Source of the DNA: an uncultured Micromonospora sp.
GTDB taxonomy: Bacteria > Actinomycetota > Actinomycetes > Mycobacteriales > Micromonosporaceae
NCBI GenBank assembly: GCA_937951935.1
Contig: CALGAM010000180.1
Coordinates: 1-46,864, forward strand
Reading direction: 5' to 3'
DNA length: 46,864 bases
The position numbers and the translations under genes are program-made. The notes beneath the pieces were generated by a model that ran no database searches, had not been told where the DNA came from, and saw only the letters and a list, made by a program, of their open reading frames with translations. Below, in pieces: positions 41,564 to 46,864 of the stretch (position 1 is the stretch's first letter; every line of letters begins with the position of its first letter).

Positions 41564-41569
41564 AGTCTA
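41564..41569 (-). promoter_or_regulatory. -10 box TAGACT for uORF-dxs transcript
   Basis: On the minus strand TAGACT is followed by 8 bases and the uORF ATG at 41555. No convincing -35 box is seen about 17 bases upstream. Confidence 0.55.
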
Positions 41570-41770
41570 TCGGGACGGGCACGACGCGCAGCCGGGCAGC
41601 CGAGACGGCGATGCCGAATCGGGGGATGTCCGGGGCGAACCGGCGAACGGCGACGGTCCTGCCCATCGCCGGACGTACGCTCCCGGTGGTCGCCTGGCGC
41701 CGCCCGCCCGGCCGTGCCGGGTGGCGCCACCGGACGAGACGGACAACCGGGCAGGGAGGACCAGCGACCG

Positions 41771-41794
41771 TAGCATGGGCGGTAATCTCCGCCC
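41771..41794 (+). promoter_or_regulatory. -10 box TAGCAT with dyad GGGCGG-N6-CCGCCC across the expected start site
   Basis: TAGCAT (41771-41776) is immediately followed by the inverted repeat 41777-41794 (loop TAATCT). Transcription would start within the dyad, so it could be an operator or a 5' hairpin. Confidence 0.45.
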
Positions 41795-41812
41795 CTCCCC
41801 GAAGGCCCTGCC

Positions 41813-42052
41813 ATGTCGCCTGCACGCCCTCGTTCCGGCCCCGTCGGCCGCCACGGCCGACGCACCCCGATCTCCGGCCGGTACGCCCTCGGGCAGCTCC
41901 TCGCCGTGGTCGTCGTCCTCCTCGTCGCCCTGCCGTTGCTCCCGCTCGTCCTGCTGACCATCGTCGTGGTCCGACTCCGCGACCGCGCCGCGCGCCGTGC
42001 CCCCGAGGCCGCCCCGGCCCCGCCGCAGGCACCGGCGCGGATCGCGCCCTGA
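41813..42052 (+). CDS. Small membrane protein (79 aa)
   Basis: A 79-aa protein with a basic N-terminus (residues 1-24, Arg-rich), one long hydrophobic segment of ~25 residues (LLAVVVVLLVALPLLPLVLLTIVVV) and an Arg/Ala/Pro-rich tail. It would be a single-pass membrane protein with the positively charged ends flanking the helix. ATG 41813 is preceded by GAAGG at 8 bases and by a TAGCAT -10 box. The function is unknown. Because the peptide is short and GC-rich sequence often gives open frames, the call rests on promoter, ribosome-binding site and helix together. Confidence 0.55.
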   Translation: MSPARPRSGPVGRHGRRTPISGRYALGQLLAVVVVLLVALPLLPLVLLTIVVVRLRDRAARRAPEAAPAPPQAPARIAP

Positions 42053-42154
42053 GCCGCACCCCGTCGGCCCACCCTCACCCGAACGCCCCGGTACGGCCCG
42101 ATCCCCGGACCGGGTACGCCCCCCGAACCGGACACGGCCGCCCGGACCGGACGG

Positions 42155-42166
42155 CACGAATTCGTG
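42155..42166. promoter_or_regulatory. Perfect 12-bp palindrome CACGAATTCGTG upstream of RNA ligase gene
   Basis: A perfect palindrome stands out in GC-rich DNA, 75 bases before the RNA ligase start. Further downstream CCGGACA occurs twice (near 42170 and 42203). It may be an operator. Confidence 0.5.
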
Positions 42167-42240
42167 TTGCCGGACACACCCCGCCTGCCCGACATTGATC
42201 CCGGACAGTACGGCAACCAGCGAACGGGGGAGGAGCCACC

Positions 42241-43020
42241 GTGTCCGGCTTCAACGTGCGCACCGCGGACCTGCGGGTCATCAACTCGTTGACGAAGTAC
42301 CCGTCGATTCCCACCTACCACGCGCTCGACGCGCGCAACGGTGGACTGCTCGACGACACCGTGTCGTTCACCGGTCAGGTCCACCTGACCGAGAAGATCG
42401 ACGGCACGAACGGCCGCATCATCTCGCTGCCCGACGGGTCGTACCTGATCGGCAGTCGGGAGGAGCTGCTGTACGCCCGGGGCGACCTGATCGGCAACCC
42501 GGCTCTCGGCATCGTCGACGCGTTGCGCCCGATCGCCGAACGGCTGCCTCCCGTCGAGGGGGACACGATCGTGGTCCGCTACCTCGAGGTGTACGGCGGG
42601 AAGGTGACCGCCGCGTCCACGCAGTACACCCGTTCGCGGGCGGTCGGCGCGCGGCTGTTCGACGTGGCCGTCGTCGACGACTACGCCACGGCCCTGGACT
42701 GGCCGGTCGAGCGGATCTCGGCCTGGCGGGAGGAGGGTGGCCAGCGTTTCCTGGAGGAGGCACAGCTGCGGGCCACCGCCGCCGCCGACGGGTTGGAGCT
42801 GGTACCACGGCTGGACGTACGTGACGCGGCCGAGCTGCCGACCGACGTCGGCAAGACGTACGAGATGCTCCGGGAGTACCTGCCGCACACCCGGGCCGCC
42901 CTGGACGGTACGCCTGGCCGGGCCGAGGGGATCGTGTTGCGGACGTCGACCCGCTCGGCCATCGCCAAGGCGCGGTTCCAGGACTACGAGCGGACGCTGA
43001 AGCGCCGCGGCGGCCGGTAG
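42241..43020 (+). CDS. RNA ligase (Rnl2/T4-like nucleotidyltransferase family)
   Basis: A 259-aa ATP-grasp-unrelated covalent nucleotidyltransferase of the RNA ligase family. Motif I is TEKIDGTNGRI with the predicted adenylated Lys52; the next strand is GSREELLYARGD (motif Ia-like); motif III is VVRYLEVYGGKV; motif IV is RAEGIVLRT; motif V is AIAKARFQDYERTLKR. It is shorter than T4 RNA ligases and ends soon after motif V, so it has no large extra C-terminal domain. GTG 42241 is preceded by a strong GGGGGAGGAG. It would seal RNA (or nicked duplex) ends, for example tRNA breaks. No partner such as a polynucleotide kinase or end-healing enzyme is adjacent. DNA ligase activity is less likely. Confidence 0.85.
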   Translation: MSGFNVRTADLRVINSLTKYPSIPTYHALDARNGGLLDDTVSFTGQVHLTEKIDGTNGRIISLPDGSYLIGSREELLYARGDLIGNPALGIVDALRPIAERLPPVEGDTIVVRYLEVYGGKVTAASTQYTRSRAVGARLFDVAVVDDYATALDWPVERISAWREEGGQRFLEEAQLRATAAADGLELVPRLDVRDAAELPTDVGKTYEMLREYLPHTRAALDGTPGRAEGIVLRTSTRSAIAKARFQDYERTLKRRGGR

Positions 43021-43064
43021 CCGCGGGACCCGCCATCCGGGCCGCGCGCCGGGCGCGTCCCGGC

Positions 43065-43093
43065 CGGCCGGGTCGGCCTCGTCGACCCGGCCG
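43065..43093. terminator. Perfect 10-bp hairpin between convergent genes
   Basis: CGGCCGGGTC (43065-43074) pairs with GACCCGGCCG (43084-43093), with a 9-base loop, between the stops of the RNA ligase and the RNA methyltransferase genes. No T-tract. Confidence 0.6.
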
Positions 43094-43131
43094 CACGCCG
43101 GCCGGCGGCGGCCCGGGTGGCCGGCGCCGGC

Positions 43132-44502
43132 CTACCCGCCCTCGGCGGCGGGCACCAGCAGGCCCACCAGTTCCACGTGCTGGGTCATCGGGAACAGGTC
43201 GTAGCCGCGCAGCGCGGCGAGCCGCCAGCCGGCCTCCCGGAAGGTACGCAGGTCCCGGGCGAAGGCGGCGGGATCGCACGCCACGTAGGTGACGGCGCGG
43301 CGGGTGGCGGCGGCAACCGCTCGGACCACCGCCGCGCCGGCCCCGGCCCGGGGCGGGTCGAGCACGGCCAGGTCCACCGGCCCGGTGATCCGGCGCCGGG
43401 CCAGCGCCGGACCGACCGACGCGGAGACCACCTCGACCCAGGGCAGGTCACGCAGGTTCCACCGGGCGGCCTCGACCGCCGCCGGGGCCGAGTCGACCAC
43501 GGTGACCCGTCCGGTCGGGCCGACCCGGCCGGCCAGCGCCGCCGCGAAGAGGCCGGCCCCGCCGTACAGGTCCCAGGCGACCTCGCCCTCGCGCGGGGCC
43601 AGCAGGTCGAGGACGGCGCCCGCCAGGGTGTCCGCCGCCGCCGGGTGCACCTGCCAGAACGCCTCCGGCGGTAGGTGCCAGGTCCGGCCGACGGCCCGCT
43701 CCCGGATCCGCCCCGCCGCCGGCAGCCTCCCGTCCGTGGCCGGCTCCGCCGGGCCCACCGGAGACCCCTGCCCCTCCCCCGACCGGGCCGGCTCGTCCCA
43801 CCCGCCGCCGGCGCCGAGGTCGCCGCCGCGAAGCGCGCGCACGGACACGTCCCCTCCGGTGGAGGCGATCACCTCCACCGTGTCGGCCTCCGGCCACCGC
43901 CGCCCGCTGGCGGGCAGGATCGGCAGCTCCTGGATCGCCGGATGGGCGATCAGGCAGCGGTCGATCGGCACCACCTCGTGCGAGCGGTGTTTGAGCAGTC
44001 CGGCCCGGCCGGCGGCGTCCACGGCGTACCGGACCCGGGACCGCCAGCCCAGCGGACCGCCGGGCAGCGCCTCGACCCGCACCGCCAGCGCCTCGACCTC
44101 GGCCGGGCCCAACCCGCCGAGCCGGAGCAGCTGCTCGCGGACCACCGCCTCCTTCCAGGCGCGTTGCGCCTCGGGCGCGACGTGTTGGAGGTCGCAGCCG
44201 CCGCAGCGGTCCGGCCGGGCGTACGGGCAGGGCGGCGGGACCCGCTGCGGCGCCGCCTCGCGGACGACGACCGCGTCCGCCCTCAGGAAGTCCCGGCGGA
44301 CCTCGGTGATCTCGGCGACCACCCGCTCGCCGGGCAGGGCGTGCCGGACGAAGACCACCCGGCCGTCGAGCCGGGCCACGCAGTGACCGCCGTGCGCCAC
44401 CGGCCCGACGGTCAGCTCGACCCGCTCCGCCTCGCCCGGTCCGGCGGGCGCGGCGGCCGGCGGGACCCCGCGGCGGAGGTCGACCCCGGGGTTGCCGCTC
44501 AT
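43132..44502 (-). CDS. TrmA/RlmD-type RNA m5U methyltransferase
   Basis: A 456-aa SAM-dependent uracil-5 methyltransferase of rRNA or tRNA. An N-terminal TRAM domain (VELTVGPVAHGGHCVARLDGRVVFVRHALPGERV) is followed by Cys residues of an Fe-S cluster (PCPYARPDRCGGCDLQH, with IDRCLIAHP as the fourth). The catalytic domain holds WDLYGGAGLFAAALA, VTVVDSAPAAVEAAR, VLDPPRAGAG and TYVACDPAAFARDL with the nucleophilic Cys. A low-complexity Gly/Pro/Glu insertion of ~45 residues interrupts the middle. ATG 44502 overlaps the stop of the permease gene (ATGA), so it is co-translated with it. Whether tRNA or 23S rRNA is the target cannot be told here. Confidence 0.93.
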   Translation of the reverse strand: MSGNPGVDLRRGVPPAAAPAGPGEAERVELTVGPVAHGGHCVARLDGRVVFVRHALPGERVVAEITEVRRDFLRADAVVVREAAPQRVPPPCPYARPDRCGGCDLQHVAPEAQRAWKEAVVREQLLRLGGLGPAEVEALAVRVEALPGGPLGWRSRVRYAVDAAGRAGLLKHRSHEVVPIDRCLIAHPAIQELPILPASGRRWPEADTVEVIASTGGDVSVRALRGGDLGAGGGWDEPARSGEGQGSPVGPAEPATDGRLPAAGRIRERAVGRTWHLPPEAFWQVHPAAADTLAGAVLDLLAPREGEVAWDLYGGAGLFAAALAGRVGPTGRVTVVDSAPAAVEAARWNLRDLPWVEVVSASVGPALARRRITGPVDLAVLDPPRAGAGAAVVRAVAAATRRAVTYVACDPAAFARDLRTFREAGWRLAALRGYDLFPMTQHVELVGLLVPAAEGG

Positions 44503-46580
44503 CGCGGCCCAGCCGGGTCGTGGCCCGGAGCCGGGGACGGATCCGTGCTGTCCCGGCCCGGCCGACGCGACGCCGCGACCAACTCGCCGACGGTGAGGCC
44601 GCGCGGCCCGCGGGCCGGCCCTCGGCTCAGCGTCGCGTCGAGCCGGTCCAGGTTCTTCCGGGCGCTCGACGCCAGCTGCCACGGGACGCTGGTCACCATC
44701 ACCCCCGGCTCGAAGCGGAGCCGTCCCTTGATGCGCAGCGCGCTCTGGTTGTGCAACAGGTTCTCCCACCAGTGGCCGACGACGTACTCGGGGATGAAGA
44801 CGGTGACCACGTCGCGCGGCGAGGCCCGACGGACCGAGGCGACGAAGTCGAGGATCGGGCGGGTGATCTCCCGGTAGGGCGAGTCGATGACGGTCAGCGG
44901 GACCGTGATCCCGTGCCGCTCCCAGGCCGCCTGCACCGCCCGGGTGTCGGCCTCGTCGACGTTGACGGTCAACGCGGTCAGCGTGTCCGGCCGGGTCGCC
45001 CTGGCGTAGGCGATCGCCCGCAGCGTCGGCTGGTGCACCTTGCTGACCAACACGATGGCGTGGCTGCGGGCGGGCAGCACCGGGCGTCCCTCGGGCGGCG
45101 CCAGCTCCGCGGCGACCCGGTCGTAGTGCCGGCGAATGCCGATCATCATCGCGTAGCCCAGCGCCATCGCGGCGACCGTGATCCACGCGCCGAGCAGGAA
45201 CTTGGTGACCAGGACGACCACCAGCACCGTGCCGGTCAGACCCGCGCCGAAGGCGTTGATGCCCCGGGAGCGGAGGATGCGCCGCCTCGCCAGCGGGTCC
45301 CGCTCGGTACGCAGCAGCCGGTTCCAGTGTCGGATCATCCCGGCCTGGGAGAGCGTGAAGGAGGCGAACACGCCGACGATGTAGAGCTGGATGAGGCGGG
45401 TCACCTCGGCCTGGAAGGCGACGACCAGCAGGCACGCGGCGACCGCGAGGCAGACGATGCCGTTGGAGAAGGCCAGCCGGTCGCCCCGGGTGTGCAGCTG
45501 CCGGGGCAGGTAGCGGTCCTGGGCCAGGATCGCCCCGAGCACCGGGAAGCTGGTGAACGCCGTGTTGGCGGCGAGGAGCAGGATCAGCGCGGTCGCCCCG
45601 GCGACGACGAACAGCAGCGCGTTCTCACCGAAGACGGCCTGCCCCAGCTGGACGGTGACGGTCTTCTGGACGTAGTCGGCCGGCCCCGAGTGAAGCTGCC
45701 GGGCCGGGTTCTCCACGAGCTGCACACCGGTCAGCCGGGAGAGCCAGACGATCCCCATGATCATGGTTATCGCCACCAGGCCCAGCAGCAGCAGGGTGGC
45801 GGCGGCGTTGCGGCTCTTCGGTGGTTTGAAGGCGGGAACGCCGTTGGAGATGGCCTCGACCCCGGTCAGCGCGGCGCAGCCGGAGGAGAAGGCGCGCAGC
45901 AGCAGAAAGACCATGGCGGCGGCGGTCAGCTCGCCGTGCTCGGCGCTGACCGCGAGGTCCGCGCTCGGCGCCCGCAGGTCGTGACCGAGGACGACGATCC
46001 GGACCAGCCCAGTGATGATCATCCCGAAGACGACGATCAGGAAGCCGTACGTCGGGATGGTGAACACCGCCCCGGACTCCCGCACCCCGCGCAGGTTGAT
46101 CGCGGTCAGCAGCAGCACCGCCCCGACGGCGATCGCCACCCGGTGCGTGGCGACGAACGGCAGCACCGAGCCGAGGTTGGCCACCCCGGACGAGACCGAG
46201 ACCGCGACGGTCAGCACGTAGTCGACCAGCAGCGCGCTCGCGACCCCGATGCCGAACCGGGAACCGAGGTTCGCCGTGGCGACCTCGTAGTCGCCGCCGC
46301 CGGACGGGTAGGCGTGCACGGTCTGCCGGTAGCTCGCCACCACCGTCAGCATCACCACCGCCACCGCCAGGGCGACCCACGGCGAGAGGAGGTACGCCGA
46401 GGCCCCGGCGATCGAGAGTGTCAGCAGGATCTCGTCCGGGGCGTACGCGACGCTGGAGAGCGCGTCCGAGGCGAACACCGGCAGCGCCACGCGCTTGGAC
46501 AGTGGCGTGTGCTGCAACCGGTCGGACCGGAAGGGCCGCCCCAGGAGTAGGCGCTTCAGCAGCGACGCGGGTCTGACCAC
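44499..46580 (-). CDS. KimA-like APC-family potassium transporter
   Basis: A 693-aa permease closely resembling Bacillus KimA (YdaO), a high-affinity K+/H+ importer. Twelve helices are expected; residues that bind K+ in KimA are present with the right spacing: Asp39 and Tyr46 in FASDALSSVAY, and Asp120-Tyr121 in LLVDYVLTVAVS. HAYPSGGGDYEVA, SSGCAALTGVEAISNGVPAFK and GDRLAFSNGI are shared motifs. The C-terminal ~200 residues form the cytoplasmic domain (SHAIVLVSKVHQPTLRAIAYAR...WWENLLHNQSALRIKG), followed by an Arg/Pro tail. GTG 46580 is set by a TACGCT box 8 bases upstream; the longer frame to 46766 is rejected. The divergent neighbour encodes TrkA, supporting potassium transport. In Bacilli KimA is controlled by c-di-AMP; that is not visible here. 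Confidence 0.88.
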   Translation of the reverse strand: MVRPASLLKRLLLGRPFRSDRLQHTPLSKRVALPVFASDALSSVAYAPDEILLTLSIAGASAYLLSPWVALAVAVVMLTVVASYRQTVHAYPSGGGDYEVATANLGSRFGIGVASALLVDYVLTVAVSVSSGVANLGSVLPFVATHRVAIAVGAVLLLTAINLRGVRESGAVFTIPTYGFLIVVFGMIITGLVRIVVLGHDLRAPSADLAVSAEHGELTAAAMVFLLLRAFSSGCAALTGVEAISNGVPAFKPPKSRNAAATLLLLGLVAITMIMGIVWLSRLTGVQLVENPARQLHSGPADYVQKTVTVQLGQAVFGENALLFVVAGATALILLLAANTAFTSFPVLGAILAQDRYLPRQLHTRGDRLAFSNGIVCLAVAACLLVVAFQAEVTRLIQLYIVGVFASFTLSQAGMIRHWNRLLRTERDPLARRRILRSRGINAFGAGLTGTVLVVVLVTKFLLGAWITVAAMALGYAMMIGIRRHYDRVAAELAPPEGRPVLPARSHAIVLVSKVHQPTLRAIAYARATRPDTLTALTVNVDEADTRAVQAAWERHGITVPLTVIDSPYREITRPILDFVASVRRASPRDVVTVFIPEYVVGHWWENLLHNQSALRIKGRLRFEPGVMVTSVPWQLASSARKNLDRLDATLSRGPARGPRGLTVGELVAASRRPGRDSTDPSPAPGHDPAGPR

Positions 46581-46588
46581 AACCGCTA

Positions 46589-46594
46589 AGCGTA
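46589..46594 (-). promoter_or_regulatory. -10 box TACGCT for the KimA-like gene
   Basis: On the minus strand TACGCT ends 8 bases before GTG 46580, predicting a leaderless transcript. Confidence 0.5.
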
Positions 46595-46780
46595 CGGTCG
46601 CCCGCGCCCCGCCGACCGGCCGGTCGGCGGGGTGGCGCCGGGGGGTGGCCGCGCCGGACGGGTCGCCCGCCGCCGAAGCGGCCAGGTCGGGCGACGCCGC
46701 GGGCCGACCGCGTGGCACCCTCATGGGGAATCCCGCCCCCGCGACGGGGGCCGGTGGCACGGTCACCCGGGAGGTCGCAC

Positions 46781-46864
46781 GTGCACATCGTGATCATGGG
46801 CTGCGGACGGGTCGGCGCGACCCTCGCCGACACCCTCGTCTCGCGCGGCCACTCGGTGGCCGTC
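46781..46864 (+). CDS. TrkA-type potassium uptake regulator, N-terminus (truncated by window end)
   Basis: Only 28 codons are in the window: MHIVIMGCGRVGATLADTLV followed by SRGHSVAV. This is the NAD(H)-binding Rossmann start (GCGRVG loop) of RCK/TrkA proteins, which gate potassium transporters. GTG 46781 has GGGAGG six bases upstream. It is divergent from the KimA-like gene, and by actinomycete habit a second trkA gene may follow outside the window. Confidence 0.88.
   Translation, partial: MHIVIMGCGRVGATLADTLVSRGHSVAV

Noticed and set aside
46581..46766. Longer start for the KimA-like transporter
   Set aside because: The added ~60 residues are Pro/Ala/Arg-rich and lie upstream of the TACGCT -10 box.
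1..46864. Search for insertion sequences, integrase, phage genes, CRISPR repeats, rRNA and tRNA
   Set aside because: None was seen on either strand; no transposase-like protein, regularly spaced repeats or tRNA-like cloverleaf were found by eye.

Overview
The window is about 46.9 kb of very GC-rich DNA from an actinomycete, most probably a member of the Micromonosporaceae (Micromonospora-like). The pointers are GTG as a very common start codon, many starts with no ribosome-binding site lying 6-9 bases after a TANNNT-type -10 box (leaderless mRNAs), 4-base ATGA/GTGA overlaps inside operons, the hemE-hemY-hemQ coproporphyrin haem operon divergent from DUF3000-rnd, and dxs, TrmA-like, KimA-like and TrkA genes close together. 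The genus is an inference. I see no IS element, prophage, CRISPR array, rRNA or tRNA; this looks like core chromosome with some lineage-specific genes.

Layout. 1-3.1 kb: the 3' part of sbcC overlapping a NurA-like nuclease gene (DNA end processing). 3.2-5.7 kb: a spermidine-synthase-like methyltransferase fold protein, then an ECF sigma factor translationally coupled to a membrane zinc-finger anti-sigma factor. 5.7-6.5 kb: a long gene-free stretch with an AT-rich island and a good promoter before a secreted protein of unknown function. 7.6-10 kb: AlkA-type DNA glycosylase, glutathionyl-hydroquinone-reductase-like enzyme, a 67-aa conserved-looking protein. 10.3-14.5 kb: ATP-dependent DNA ligase (LigC type), a TAP-type lipoprotein peptidase, an internally deleted acetyltransferase remnant, and a LigD-type polymerase domain as a separate protein. 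14.9-16.4 kb: msrB, a small Cys-rich protein, an ElaA-type acetyltransferase. 16.4-19.7 kb (minus): hemE-hemY-hemQ. 19.9-22.0 kb: DUF3000 and RNase D. 22.1-26.7 kb: galE (minus), then a thiolase and a FadB-type beta-oxidation pair joined by a 20-codon ORF. 26.8-32.1 kb (minus): voltage-gated ion channel, VOC protein, sensor kinase and response regulator, membrane beta-propeller protein. 32.2-37.9 kb: three paralogous large GT-C-like membrane proteins. 38.1-39.3 kb: lipoprotein. 39.5-41.6 kb (minus): dxs with a 27-aa upstream ORF. 41.8-43.0 kb: a small membrane protein and an RNA ligase. 43.1-46.6 kb (minus): TrmA-like RNA methyltransferase and a KimA-like potassium transporter; a TrkA gene starts at the right edge.

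How it fits together. Three DNA-repair sets occur (SbcC/NurA, LigC plus polymerase domain, AlkA). HemE, HemY and HemQ are three steps of the coproporphyrin-dependent haem pathway. Thiolase and FadB form a fatty-acid oxidation pair. KimA-like permease and TrkA form a probable potassium-uptake locus. The least explained items are the uORF coupled to dxs, the mini-ORF relay between thiolase and fadB, the triplet of GT-C-like proteins, and the orphan RNA ligase with a palindrome upstream.
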